DNA of 64,000 nt from Cyanobacteria bacterium UBA2566 (GCA_002340255.1 DDLS01000210.1:14654-78653); one strand, 5' to 3'. Shown: positions 37,062 through 45,986, counted from the stretch's first letter. Program-made: numbers and translations. Notes: a model not told the origin generated them from the letters alone.

Positions 37062-37559
37062 TCATTCTGAATACTTATCTTGTTTGATCGATCGCCACGC
37101 GGCGATCGTTCTACCTAAATTTTGGGTAAAGTCCTGCCAACCGAGCAGAGTCCCTACTCGATTTTCATCCCAAGAGGCCGAGAGTACCCCATAACTTAAA
37201 CCGAGGACACCCAGGCCAAAAAACCCCATACTCACCAACACCACAGCAATATGAGGTAAATCAAACTCTGTTTGGGTCAAAATCCAATAGCTGATCGCAA
37301 ACGTTAACACACCTAGGGCAGTAGGTACACCAGACAACAAAGCCATGCGCTTAATCATCCGCTTACTTACAACTTCGGGGATCGCCCGGTCTTCTTGACG
37401 AATTGGGGTTCTTTTCTGCGACCCTTGAGAGGACTTTGATTTCCTGGAGGAGGATGAAGGAGTAGAACGATTTTTTTTACGGCTGGTTTTTGGCTCGAAG
37501 GGCAATCGTTCCTTCGCAACCGACTCACCCTTTTGAGTGGGTTCAGGGGACATAGGCAA
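37062..37559 (-). CDS. PAM68-like PSII assembly factor
   Basis: A 165-residue membrane protein of the PAM68/DUF3464 family. A long basic, Ser-rich N terminus (about 1-55, KKNRSTPSSSSRKSKSSQ) and IPEVVSKRMIKRMALLSGVPTALG precede two membrane helices at about 75-95 and 103-125. The C-terminal YGVLSASWDENRVGTLLGWQDFTQN is the conserved tail of the family. These proteins assist PSII (CP47) assembly. It is 5 bp after rpsO, an arrangement known from other cyanobacteria. Confidence 0.9.
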   Translation of the reverse strand: MPMSPEPTQKGESVAKERLPFEPKTSRKKNRSTPSSSSRKSKSSQGSQKRTPIRQEDRAIPEVVSKRMIKRMALLSGVPTALGVLTFAISYWILTQTEFDLPHIAVVLVSMGFFGLGVLGLSYGVLSASWDENRVGTLLGWQDFTQNLGRTIAAWRSIKQDKYSE

Positions 37560-37564
37560 TTACT

Positions 37565-37834
37565 CTAGCCTCGGATACTCAAACGACTAATTAACGCTTT
37601 GTAACGGTCTTGGTCTTGTTTGTTAATGTAACCTAACAAACGCTTGCGCTGACCAATCATTTTCATCAGACCTCGCTGAGAAGCATAGTCTTTCTTATTC
37701 GATTTTAAGTGGGCACTTAAACGGTTAATCCGCTCAGTCAAAACAGCTACTTGCAGATCCGCTGAACCGGTATCGGTTTCGTGAACCTGGTACTCAGCCA
37801 TTATTTGATGTTTTTTGGTTTGTGTGAGACTCAT
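37565..37834 (-). CDS. rpsO: 30S ribosomal protein S15
   Basis: An 89-residue primary 16S rRNA-binding protein. It shows TGSADLQVAVLTERINRLSAHLKSNKKDYASQRGL (positions 22-56) and the conserved MIGQRKRLLGYINKQDQDRYKALISRLSIRG tail. First gene of the rpsO-PAM68 pair. Confidence 0.97.
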   Translation of the reverse strand: MSLTQTKKHQIMAEYQVHETDTGSADLQVAVLTERINRLSAHLKSNKKDYASQRGLMKMIGQRKRLLGYINKQDQDRYKALISRLSIRG

Positions 37835-38214
37835 AAGGTGTTTTGTTGGTATAATCCATCAAAATTCAGCAACTTTGTACTATAACACAAATTTCGATTG
37901 TGACCCAAGCTCCTAAGCAAATCAGCCAGTTACACAAGCCAATGGGAAAGGTCACGGTTAATTAGCTCTTGCAGCTTGAGGATATCTTAACGATAAAATT
38001 CAATAACTTGTTGATGTTCTTCAGCGGATAAAGGCATAACTTTTTCTTTCGATAGGTTCATAAAAATGGCTTTATTTTTCTCCATAAAAGACGTTCTTGA
38101 AAAGCATTAATTATTTCTCCTTAGTCACGATGTGTTATCGCCTCTCAAACCTGCATCAAGCGCTCCGAGTAAGCACAAGCTGAATTCATGGAATCACCTC
38201 TGGAAAAATAAAAC
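37835..38214. other. Intergenic region upstream of rpsO
   Basis: A 380-base AT-rich gap. The only frame worth noting is the antitoxin-like remnant at 37987-38085. Otherwise I see no gene, RNA or strong hairpin; the rpsO promoter should lie at its left end. Confidence 0.4.
37987..38085 (-). pseudogene. Short antitoxin-like frame
   Basis: A 32-codon minus-strand frame, MEKNKAIFMNLSKEKVMPLS then AEEHQQVIEFYR. The second part resembles the LPxExQQEVxDF core of DUF2281/VapB-like antitoxins but ends early. No toxin gene is near. Probably a decayed remnant; a weak call. Confidence 0.3.
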
Positions 38215-38838
38215 TTAACTCAACCAACTAATGGCTTCCCTGATCCAATCTTCTGCCTCTTGAGTTTTCATCAGATTGGGTTTCTGACTCAATGCACCTA
38301 ACGCTTGGGCGATTTCTTCCTGGTTATATCCTAAAGCGAGAAGAGTCATTTCCACATCTTCTTGCAAAGCTGAAGGAATGGTACTAGAGACCGGTAGAGC
38401 GACTCCAGATGTATCTCGCCATTGGGATAACTTGTTTCTTAACTCTAGAGCAATACGTTCGGCTGTTTTACTACCCACCCCAGGAGTGCGTACCAGTTGT
38501 TTAATATTACCCGTAACGATCGCCTGCACCAAATCGGACAACCCCAACGTATCCAAAAGAGCGATCGCCAATTGTGCCCCAATACCACTTACTCCCACCA
38601 ACTGGCGAAATAGATCCCGCTCTGCTGACGACGTAAAGCCATACAACAAGGGTTGCTCCTCGCGAATCATCAAATGGGTAAATACTTGAACCTCATCTTG
38701 ACGCTCAGAGATCCCATCGCCTAACTGACGAGTCACTTGGATCTCATAACCTAAACCATTCACCTCCAACACCAGAGTCACACGATTTCCCGATCGCCGG
38801 TCAACTTGGGAAACGGTTCCCCTCAGATAACTGAGCAT
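38215..38838 (-). CDS. ruvA: Holliday junction helicase subunit RuvA
   Basis: Binds four-way junctions and loads the RuvB motor. 207 residues from the ATG at 38838 (MLSYLRGTVSQV); an in-frame upstream start would add 12 residues that the family lacks. OB domain with NGLGYEIQVTRQ, THLMIREEQPLLYGF, two helix-hairpin-helix motifs (LVGVSGIGAQLAIALLD; VRTPGVGSKTAERIALELR) and the flexible C-terminal domain III (ALGYNQEEIAQAL). RuvB and RuvC are not in this window. Confidence 0.95.
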   Translation of the reverse strand: MLSYLRGTVSQVDRRSGNRVTLVLEVNGLGYEIQVTRQLGDGISERQDEVQVFTHLMIREEQPLLYGFTSSAERDLFRQLVGVSGIGAQLAIALLDTLGLSDLVQAIVTGNIKQLVRTPGVGSKTAERIALELRNKLSQWRDTSGVALPVSSTIPSALQEDVEMTLLALGYNQEEIAQALGALSQKPNLMKTQEAEDWIREAISWLS

Positions 38839-39105
38839 TTTGCTATCCCCTTGCGTGATTGAATCGCACAGCATAGCCTATGGTATTATCATACGGTGTT
38901 GTCTTACCAGCACACCCAAAAAGCAACTCCAAAAGTCAACCTGACTGGAGAGCCAACCGTGGCTCCTGCTTGCATCCGTTCCTGTAAGAAACAATAAATG
39001 TATGAAAGAGCAATCCCCAATCCATAAAATTTATAACCCTTACAGAAAACCGACTTCAGATATCCAAGTGGAGTTGTTGTTGATGAGTCCGGAAAGAGAA
39101 AACGG

Positions 39106-39915
39106 GTGGACTTAACTAAGATTTTTCAAACCTCAAACCCCATTATTGGCGTGGTTCATCTTTTACCCCTACCAACATCATCGCGGTGGGGAGGGAACCT
39201 GCAAACCGTCATTGCTAGAGCCGAACGAGAAGCCACTGCCCTAGCATCAGGCGGAGTCCATGGCATCATGGTAGAAAACTTTTTTGATGCCCCCTTCACA
39301 AAAGATCGGGTCGATCCATCTGTGGTGAGCGCCATGAGCCTAATTATCGATCGCCTAAAAAACCTTGTGACCTTGCCCATTGGAGTCAATGTCCTGCGCA
39401 ATGATGCTCATAGTGCTTTGGCGATCGCCTCCTGCACCGAATCAGCATTTATTCGCGTCAACGTCCTCACTGGCGTAATGGCTACCGATCAAGGATTAAT
39501 TGAAGGTAAAGCACACGAACTCCTACGCTATCGGCGCGAACTTGGAGCAGACGTAAAAATTTTGGCAGATGTCTTAGTCAAACATGCTCACACCTTAGGA
39601 GAGCAAACCCTCGCGTCTACTCTTACAGACACGATTGAACGAGGACTGGCCGATGCCATCATTCTATCTGGCCCAGCAACTGGCAGTCCCCCTGATATTA
39701 AAGACCTGAAATTGGCCAGCCAACTCGCCCAAGAAACCCCCGTATTTATCGGTAGTGGAGCAGATTGGCAGAATATTGGTCATCTATTCCCCCATGCTGA
39801 TGGCGTGATTGTCTCCAGTTCCCTCAAACGCCATGGGCATATTGAACACCCCATTGATCCCAACCGAGTCAATCAATTTGTCGAAGTTGCCCAACAGAGT
39901 TTACCCTCAAACTAA
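39106..39915 (+). CDS. btpA: BtpA family PSI biogenesis protein
   Basis: A 269-residue TIM-barrel-like protein of the BtpA/SgcQ family. IIGVVHLLPLPTSSRWGG, GVHGIMVENFFDAPF, LPIGVNVLRNDAHSALAIA, IRVNVLTGVMATDQG, ADVLVKHAHTLG, SGPATGSPPD and the C-terminal phosphate-site-like FIGSGADWQNI are all present. In Synechocystis BtpA stabilises PSI reaction-centre proteins on thylakoids. The start codon is GTG at 39106; an upstream ATG at 39083 is out of frame and stops at once. Confidence 0.93.
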   Translation: MDLTKIFQTSNPIIGVVHLLPLPTSSRWGGNLQTVIARAEREATALASGGVHGIMVENFFDAPFTKDRVDPSVVSAMSLIIDRLKNLVTLPIGVNVLRNDAHSALAIASCTESAFIRVNVLTGVMATDQGLIEGKAHELLRYRRELGADVKILADVLVKHAHTLGEQTLASTLTDTIERGLADAIILSGPATGSPPDIKDLKLASQLAQETPVFIGSGADWQNIGHLFPHADGVIVSSSLKRHGHIEHPIDPNRVNQFVEVAQQSLPSN

Positions 39916-40004
39916 CCTAAATTAAGTGAATCGGTGGAAACTTCCAGCATTGAATCCTAGTCCACATCCACACTTCTGAAACCCCTATCTATGGAGGAAC
40001 ACCT

Positions 40005-40496
40005 GTGAACTCTTCCCGAAAATGGATTCCCAAAGGATTAACCCTTTCCCTCTTGTGGCTCGGCCTATGCACGGGTGGATTATTATTCCTAGAAGATTTT
40101 AACCCTTCCACCATCGGCAGATCGGCTCAAGCTCAACCCTCAAAACCTGAAAACCGGCCAATAGAAACAGCTTCAACCCCAGCGAGTTTAGCTCTAGCAG
40201 AGCATCTCCAGCGCATTGGCGCTAAAATGTATGGCGCTTATTGGTGTCCCCATTGCCATGACCAAAAAGAACGGTTTGGGCAAGAAGCTGTCGATCGCAT
40301 CCTGCTAGCTGAAAGTGAGCCGGTTTATATCGAATGTTCCCCAGAAGGGCGAACAGCTCCCCAAGCACAAATCTGTCAACAGGCAAACATTAGCGCTTAT
40401 CCAACTTGGATCGTTGACGGTCAAAAATATGAAGGAAATTTGTCCTTAGAGGAGTTGGCCCAATTGTCTGGATATCAAGGTTCACAGAACTTTTAA
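40005..40496 (+). CDS. Secreted thioredoxin-like protein
   Basis: A 163-residue protein with an N-terminal signal or membrane segment (about 9-28) and one thioredoxin-type domain with active site C81-P-H-C84 in GAYWCPHCHDQKERFG. ECSPEGRTAPQAQICQQ gives a second Cys pair, and the cis-Pro region is ISAYPTWIVDGQ. It is a clear paralogue of the C-terminal domain of the VKOR fusion encoded 550 bp downstream: GAYWCPHCHDQK is identical. It probably oxidises or isomerises lumenal thiols. GTG start with GGAGG nine bases upstream. Confidence 0.85.
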   Translation: MNSSRKWIPKGLTLSLLWLGLCTGGLLFLEDFNPSTIGRSAQAQPSKPENRPIETASTPASLALAEHLQRIGAKMYGAYWCPHCHDQKERFGQEAVDRILLAESEPVYIECSPEGRTAPQAQICQQANISAYPTWIVDGQKYEGNLSLEELAQLSGYQGSQNF

Positions 40497-40513
40497 CTGC
40501 GGAAAACCGGCTT

Positions 40514-40534
40514 CACCTGAATTCATTGCAGGTG
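40514..40534. repeat. Hairpin with AATTCATT loop
   Basis: CACCTG / CAGGTG stem around AATTCATTG. One of three hairpins in this window whose loop contains AATTCATT (also 40571-40591 and 52429-52454), probably relics of IS200/IS605-type ends or a related repeat. Confidence 0.5.
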
Positions 40535-40570
40535 GCAAGCCTAAGATTTGTATAGGGGATATGCCGAAAC

Positions 40571-41000
40571 CCCCGTGAATTCATTCCGGGGATGAAGGCT
40601 AAAAGCAAGTTAAAACTTGCCTGTTAACTCCCTTCATTTTAGGACAGATTATGTTAAAATAATATTGGTCAATGACCCACCCGCGACGCAGACGAAACAG
40701 AAAGCCTTAACGTGACGAAATCGAGTTCAGCTCGTGGCGCAGAAAGCTCGGTAGACCGGGAAAAGAGGACAGGGCAATAAAAAGTATAAACTTTAAGAGT
40801 TTTAACCCTAGAATCAAACTTAAAATTGAATTTTCTGGTATGGATTTCAATACATAAGAACCGCGTGGCTCGCGGGGATAGTCTGTGGAGTGAGTGTAAG
40901 ACCGGAGTCGAGGAAATCGGCGAAGGCAACTGCGATGAAGCAGAAACCTAAATTGTGAGATTTAGGAATCCCTGTGTCTTTAGACCGGGGAGGAGGTCAA
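40571..41000 (+). mobile_element. Decayed IS200/IS605-type element
   Basis: The left side carries the hairpin CCCCG-TGAATTCATTC-CGGGG (40571-40591), like IS200/IS605 left ends. The right side carries the C-terminal tail of TnpB (40860-40958) followed by GGAATCCC...GACCGGGGAGGAGGTCAA (about 40965-41000), the usual right-end hairpin of cyanobacterial members. No tnpA and no TnpB nuclease core remain; the inner ~250 bases show no coding frame. A non-autonomous or dead copy with approximate borders. Confidence 0.55.
40860..40958 (+). pseudogene. TnpB C-terminal remnant
   Basis: The plus-strand frame ends ...VCGVSVRPESRKSAKA followed by TAMKQKPKL and a stop at 40956. This matches the CGxxVRP...MKQ tail that ends many IS605-type TnpB proteins, and the stop lies just before the right-end hairpin as expected. 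The RuvC core is absent. Confidence 0.6.
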
Positions 41001-41043
41001 GCTGCAATCGAAATATCTACATCGTTATTACTCAATTTAAGTT

Positions 41044-41952
41044 ATGAGGCGTAGGCGTTCTAGTCCCTGGATTCATCGTTGGTCTCGACCCATTACCGCT
41101 GCGATAGCGACCGTTGGGGCGATTGAAACAGCATTTTTAACCGTGGCTGAGTTCATGGGTAGTGCAGAAGTGGTTTGCCCTAACACAGGCTGTAAAGAGG
41201 TCTTGGGCAGTCCCTATGCAACGGTTTTTGGTTTGCCTCTCACCCTGTTCGGCTTTTTTGGCTATGCAGCCATGCTGATGCTAGCGATCGCTCCCTTACT
41301 TATCAATCCCGATCGCAATCAGGAACTACGAACCACCCTAGACCAGTGGACTCGTTTCCTGATGTTCATCGCCAGTACGGTGATGGTCGTGGGGAGTGTC
41401 TATTTAATGTACATCATGGCCTTCGCCATTGGAGCTTTTTGTCCCTATTGTGTGCTTTCAGCTCTCTTATCTCTCTCCCTATTTGTGGTTACCCTCATGG
41501 GCCACGCTTGGGACGATATCGGACAATTAGCGTTTACCGGGTTAACTGTAGCCATGGTTACCCTGGTCGCTACCCTAGGCGTTTATGGAAGTGTCAATAA
41601 TCCCCAAGCTGCCGCAGGAGCGCCACCCCCAATTACGACCCCCTCTGGACCGGCTGAATTGGCCTTGATTGACCATCTCAATGAGATTGGAGCCAAAAAA
41701 TATGGTGCGTATTGGTGTCCCCACTGCCATGACCAAAAACAAATGTTTGGTAAAGAAGCAGTGGATAAACTCAATTATGTTGAATGTGCTGCTGACGGAA
41801 TAAATCCGCAAGTGGAACAATGTCAAACTGCTGGCATTCAGGCTTTTCCCAGTTGGGAAATTAACGGTCAGATTTATGCTGGAGTGCTATCACTCAACGA
41901 GTTAGCTGATTTATCTGATTATCAGGGGCCCCGTGATTTCCTACAACGGTGA
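41044..41952 (+). CDS. VKOR-thioredoxin fusion (LTO1-like)
   Basis: A 302-residue thiol-oxidation enzyme. The N-terminal vitamin K epoxide reductase domain has about five membrane helices with loop cysteines C45 and C50 (VCPNTGC) and the quinone-site CxxC C133-P-Y-C136. The C-terminal lumenal thioredoxin domain has C225-P-H-C228 in GAYWCPHCHDQK and ECAADGINPQVEQC. It passes electrons from lumenal dithiols to phylloquinone or plastoquinone. The plant LTO1 homologue is needed for PSII assembly. ATG at 41044. It follows the IS remnant and the paralogous thioredoxin gene. Confidence 0.92.
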   Translation: MRRRRSSPWIHRWSRPITAAIATVGAIETAFLTVAEFMGSAEVVCPNTGCKEVLGSPYATVFGLPLTLFGFFGYAAMLMLAIAPLLINPDRNQELRTTLDQWTRFLMFIASTVMVVGSVYLMYIMAFAIGAFCPYCVLSALLSLSLFVVTLMGHAWDDIGQLAFTGLTVAMVTLVATLGVYGSVNNPQAAAGAPPPITTPSGPAELALIDHLNEIGAKKYGAYWCPHCHDQKQMFGKEAVDKLNYVECAADGINPQVEQCQTAGIQAFPSWEINGQIYAGVLSLNELADLSDYQGPRDFLQR

Positions 41953-42045
41953 TTGGAATCACTCACCCACTCTGGAAATTATCACACACTCCAAGAGCAA
42001 AAGCGCATATAAAGGATTCTGGTAGTCTTTCAAGGGTCGATAATC

Positions 42046-42249
42046 ATGCGTTTACAGTTTAAGGGATGGGTTTTTTTTCACGCGATCGCCTTAACCGTCG
42101 GTCTAGGAGCGATCGCTCACCTTGAGCAACCTTGGCCTTCAACCTCAGATCGCAACTCATTGATTGAAAATGTAAATGCTAGTCCCTTAAAACCAACGAT
42201 CCAAACGCCCTTATCAGGAAAAGTTTGGAGTACAACTTTACCCCTCTAG
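42046..42249 (+). CDS. Small exported protein, unknown
   Basis: 67 residues, with an N-terminal hydrophobic segment (about 8-24, VFFHAIALTVGLGAIAHL) and a polar tail. It resembles no family I know. ATG at 42046 with no clear ribosome-binding site. Its position between the VKOR gene and a GTG-started cyclase gene on the same strand makes it plausible but unproven. Confidence 0.45.
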   Translation: MRLQFKGWVFFHAIALTVGLGAIAHLEQPWPSTSDRNSLIENVNASPLKPTIQTPLSGKVWSTTLPL

Positions 42250-42342
42250 TTCTGTGCATCTATATCTTTAATCAGTGAATAACCGGATATGCCATCCTGC
42301 TTTTGGGGTCACTACCCTTCTCCTTAACCTAAAACCCGATCC

Positions 42343-44514
42343 GTGTCATATCCAATTTTCATACCCGCTTTTTGGAATCGGCTCATCCGGCGCTTTTTCA
42401 ATCAACATCGAGTCATTTTTACCGCTTCTGGCATCACTCTCGCTCTCCTGACTCTACGCTTTTTCGGTCTATTCCAGGCGATCGAATTACTGGCCTTTGA
42501 TGCCTTCATTCGTCTGCGTCCTGCCTTACCAAAAGATGACCGAATCATTATTATTGGCATCAATGAACCAGACCTACAAAACCTAGGATGGCCAGTCCCT
42601 GATTCTACCTTGGCTACTCTCCTAGAAACGATTGCTCAAAGCCAACCTCAAGCCATTGGATTAGATTTATATCGGGATTTACCGGTCAATCCTGGCCATG
42701 AAGAACTCAAACAGGTGATGCAACAGTTGCCTAACCTAGTCGGTATTGAACGGGTAGCTGATAAAAAAGCTCCAAATATTCCCGCTCCTCCAGTTTTGAA
42801 CCCCACAACCCAAGTGGGATTTAATAATGTTCTCTTAGATGTTGATGGTAAGGTGCGTCGAGGGTTACTCTATGTGCATACGGAAACGGTTCACAAAAGT
42901 TTTGCCCTTCAACTTGCCTTAAAGTACTTAGGCCAGTTCGGTATAGAGGAAACAGCTTCATCAGTCAATCCCAAATACTTACAATTAGGCGAAGCCGTCT
43001 TCTATCCCTTTAAGTCCTACGATGGAGCCTATGTCAATGCAGAGGCTAGCGGATACCCTTTTTTAGCGGATTTTCGCGGTCCTCGCGATACTTTTACAAC
43101 CGTTTCTATGTCTGAGGTTTTAAATGGAGAAGTTGATCCACAGTTATTTCGCGATCGCCTGGTTTTAATTGGTTTAACTGCTATTAGTCTCAAAGATTTT
43201 GTTCCGATTCCCTACAGCAACCCCGATCCGGTTCCTGGTGTTGAAGCTCAAGCCAATTTAATTAGCTTTATTTTAGATTTGGCTGCTGGAGAACAGAGTG
43301 CAATCCGAACCTTATCCGATCCTATTGAAGGGCTGTGGATTTTCGCTTGGTCAGGATTAGGCTCTATTCTAGCCTGGAAATTGAGAAGACCCTTCCAATT
43401 AACCCTCAGTTCAGGAGTCACCCTAGGAACGCTCTGTCTCACCAGCTATGTTCTGTTTCTGGCTCGCTGGTGGTTTCCCTTCATTCCACCTCTGTTCGGC
43501 TTTGTTGGCTCATCCCTGATGATTTTGATTCATTTTGCCCATCAGGAAGGAGAACTTAAACGCTCTACAGAATTTCTCCAGGGAATTATTAATACGATTC
43601 CCGATCCCATTTTTGTCAAAGATCAAAACCATCGTTGGATTGTCTTAAACCAAGCCTACGCTCAATTAGTGGGTTATCCCTTGCAAGTGTTAATGGATAA
43701 ATCGGATTATGATTTGTTTGCACCTGAAGAAGCAGAACAATTCTGGAAACAAGATGAGAGCCTGTTTGTAACTCAGGAAAGTACCCAACAAGAAGAGGGA
43801 TTTACGGATGCTGGGGGAATTCACCGAGTAATTGAAACTAAGCGATCGCTTCATCGGGATGCTGGGGGTAATTCATTTCTAGTGGGTGTGATCCGCGATA
43901 TTACTCAACAAAAAGAACGGGAAGCGGAATTAGAGCGATTAGCTGAAGATCTCAAACGCCACAATGCCGAATTGAAGCTCTCAGAAGACCAGATGCGCCA
44001 TATTGCCAATCATGACGTACTGACCGGTTTAGCCAATCGTAAGTTGTTTGAAGAAAGACTGCAAGAAGCGCTCGTTTATGCTCAGGCCAATGAAAAAATG
44101 CTAGCGACCTTCTTCCTCGATTTAGATGGCTTTAAAAATATTAATGATACATTTGGCCATGATATGGGGGATTTGGTGATTAAGGAAGTGGCTAAACGCC
44201 TGAAAAGTTGTTTGCGTGGAAGTGATACTGTCGCTCGACTTGGAGGAGATGAGTTTACAGTCCTGTTACCCCAAATTCCCAGTCGATCTGTAGCCATTCG
44301 GGTTGCAGAAAAGATTATTTTGGCAGTGACTCAACCCCTAGCTCTCAAAGGAGCGGATCTGAAAATCACTTTAAGTTTGGGCATTAGTCTATATCCTCAA
44401 GATGGCAAGAGTCTTGAGGTGTTGATCAAATCTGCCGATCAAGCGATGTACCAAGCCAAGATCCAGGGTAAAAATCAGTATTTTCTTGCTTCTTCCCATC
44501 AGAGCAATCCCTAA
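42343..44514 (+). CDS. CHASE2-PAS diguanylate cyclase
   Basis: A 723-residue membrane sensor. TM near 28-45, an extracytoplasmic CHASE2 domain (about 46-330, LLAFDAFIRLRPALPKDDRIIIIGINEPDL and FRDRLVLIGLTAISLKD), a cluster of three TM helices (about 335-400), a PAS domain (about 408-530, IINTIPDPIFVKDQNHRWIVLNQAYAQLVGY), a short coiled coil, and GGDEF (about 550-718) with intact GGDEF in VARLGGDEFTVLLP. An RxxD inhibition site (RGSD) lies just before it. No EAL domain. Senses an unknown external signal and makes cyclic di-GMP. GTG start. Confidence 0.92.
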   Translation: MSYPIFIPAFWNRLIRRFFNQHRVIFTASGITLALLTLRFFGLFQAIELLAFDAFIRLRPALPKDDRIIIIGINEPDLQNLGWPVPDSTLATLLETIAQSQPQAIGLDLYRDLPVNPGHEELKQVMQQLPNLVGIERVADKKAPNIPAPPVLNPTTQVGFNNVLLDVDGKVRRGLLYVHTETVHKSFALQLALKYLGQFGIEETASSVNPKYLQLGEAVFYPFKSYDGAYVNAEASGYPFLADFRGPRDTFTTVSMSEVLNGEVDPQLFRDRLVLIGLTAISLKDFVPIPYSNPDPVPGVEAQANLISFILDLAAGEQSAIRTLSDPIEGLWIFAWSGLGSILAWKLRRPFQLTLSSGVTLGTLCLTSYVLFLARWWFPFIPPLFGFVGSSLMILIHFAHQEGELKRSTEFLQGIINTIPDPIFVKDQNHRWIVLNQAYAQLVGYPLQVLMDKSDYDLFAPEEAEQFWKQDESLFVTQESTQQEEGFTDAGGIHRVIETKRSLHRDAGGNSFLVGVIRDITQQKEREAELERLAEDLKRHNAELKLSEDQMRHIANHDVLTGLANRKLFEERLQEALVYAQANEKMLATFFLDLDGFKNINDTFGHDMGDLVIKEVAKRLKSCLRGSDTVARLGGDEFTVLLPQIPSRSVAIRVAEKIILAVTQPLALKGADLKITLSLGISLYPQDGKSLEVLIKSADQAMYQAKIQGKNQYFLASSHQSNP

Positions 44515-44775
44515 AGTTGTATCAAATCTTTACAATTAGAGCTTTAGGATTTCCGGGTTTGAGGGAACGGGTCAGAATAAAAGAATAAGGTTACGTAAAT
44601 CCTCAGAATCAAGTCTGAGGTGTGGCACTTACCACGATCGTAAGCATTCTGAAGGCAAAACCGTATATCTACGGAATCTTCAGGATTGACCAATTGACAA
44701 TATTTGTTAAATTCGGTAAAACTGCCAGTAAAATTGCCAGTATAATGGAAAGTAGGTCTCGCATTAACTAGGGTT

Positions 44776-44988
44776 ATGGGTATGAGAACACCGTTAAGCC
44801 TTGACAAATATACAGCTCTCCTCTTAGCGGGAGCATTAGCGATCGCCAGTTGGGCACAACCCAGTTGGGCCAATTCCTCTATCGAGAGGGTTGATACCCC
44901 CTATCAAGATGCGATCCAACTGCTTAAAGGGTACGAACCTCCTGATAATGGTTCTCCTGACAGTACAGGAGATACTGGGGGGCGCTAA
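44776..44988 (+). CDS. Small secreted protein with PPDNG tail
   Basis: 70 residues with a clear signal peptide: basic start, hydrophobic ALLLAGALAIASWAQPSWA and a likely cleavage at SWA-N. The mature part is about 38 residues and ends PPDNGSPDSTGDTGGR. This PPxxGxPxST..GGxR ending resembles the N-terminal segment of cyanobacterial DUF928-type exported proteins, but the rest of such a domain is missing; it may be a short relative or a truncation. An alternative start is the ATG at 44782. Confidence 0.6.
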   Translation: MGMRTPLSLDKYTALLLAGALAIASWAQPSWANSSIERVDTPYQDAIQLLKGYEPPDNGSPDSTGDTGGR

Positions 44989-45566
44989 CGCTCATACTCT
45001 ACAAGGAACTATTTTGGCGATTGATGGATAAATATCACTAACCAGAATCTTCTAGCTAGAAAGGTAAGAATATTCCGACCCTTGTATTCTTGCTTTGTCA
45101 GCGAACTGAGGACACCTAACCGGGTTCGTCGCAACGAGATTTGACCGAGTAGGACTTTAGAATCGGCAGCATCCTAGTATAGTTCAGGTTGTTTCCAGTA
45201 TTCAGTAGCGTAGGTAACAGATAGCTCACAATCGTACGAGTTTTTGATCTTTATTGAGTTCAATAATTTATCAGTTACCTTCATACCATTTCTATGTAAA
45301 GATGCGCTTCATGATTAGCTCTAAACCATTGCTGCTCAAGGATCGATTGGTTGCAGCTTTATAGATAGATAGTATCAGTATAGCACGTTCTCAATTGCGT
45401 AACCAGGGCAAAAGACAGAAAAATCCCAGCCTCTTGTGAATCTATAGAGAAAGAGACTGGGGGAGAAAAAACTTTAAAAATTGATCCTGAACCTGAATCA
45501 GAGGATCGGATAGGTTGAGGAGTCATCTATACAATGATCCCAACCTCTTAGTTTCAGTAATTGTGC
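44989..45566. other. Intergenic stretch downstream of psbU
   Basis: 578 bases without a supported gene. It contains the minus-strand terminator at 45420-45461, a smaller hairpin near 45512-45547 (AGGTTG/CAACCT arms) just past the psbU stop, and GATCCT/AGGATC near 45482-45506. The left ~400 bases show nothing I can name. Confidence 0.5.
45420..45461 (-). terminator. psbU-side intrinsic terminator
   Basis: On the minus strand, CCCAGTCTCTT pairs with AAGAGGCTGGG (one mismatch) and is followed by ATTTTT, about 105 bases after the psbU stop. Confidence 0.65.
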
Positions 45567-45986
45567 TTAGTCATAGTTACCGTTATTCACATTATTTTGT
45601 CCATAGACAAACGCTTCTGTGGGTTCAGTAACGGTGAACTTATCCAAATTGGCTTCAAGTCTAGCTTTTTGGCGATCGCTCAACCCAGGAATGTCCAGAA
45701 TCTCTTCCACATTCCCATAAGGGCTATTGTTCACAATTTTGGTCGCTAAGACTGGATAAAATCCTTTCAGCTCTAGAAAAGATCGGACACTAGAGTTATT
45801 CAAATCAATGAGATCGCCTATTTCCGCCAATTTATCATCGGCCTTATTGCGCACATTAGCCTCGGCCAAGATAGGCTGTACACTTGAAACTGTCAAAGCC
45901 CCAGCCGTAGCAGGTGCTGTATTAACGCTCATCAGAGTGGCAAGCAAAATCACGAAAGCAGAGAATAGGCACAGCAATCGTTTCAT
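45567..45986 (-). CDS. psbU: PSII 12 kDa extrinsic protein
   Basis: Lumenal subunit that stabilises the oxygen-evolving complex. A signal peptide (about 1-30, MKRLLCLFSAFVILLATLMS) precedes a helix-hairpin-helix domain with EIGDLIDLNNSSVRSFLELKGFYPVLATKIVNN, NVEEILDIPGLSDRQKARLEANLDKFTV and the YGQNNVNNGNYD end, all typical of PsbU. Three in-frame ATGs lie behind AGGAGG: 45995 (one base away), 45992 (four bases) and 45986 (ten bases). I chose 45986 because the signal peptide begins there and the first is too close; 45992 is possible. Confidence 0.95.
   Translation of the reverse strand: MKRLLCLFSAFVILLATLMSVNTAPATAGALTVSSVQPILAEANVRNKADDKLAEIGDLIDLNNSSVRSFLELKGFYPVLATKIVNNSPYGNVEEILDIPGLSDRQKARLEANLDKFTVTEPTEAFVYGQNNVNNGNYD

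Noticed and set aside
40669..40929. 86-residue minus-strand frame in the IS remnant
   Set aside because: It is antisense to the TnpB tail and has no family features.
44544..44873. 109-residue minus-strand frame overlapping the small secreted protein
   Set aside because: It has no family likeness and covers the promoter and signal-peptide region of a better supported plus-strand gene.
45000..45400. Possible tRNA or structured RNA in the gap after the small secreted-protein gene
   Set aside because: No T-loop signature, acceptor pairing or conserved RNA motif could be found by eye.
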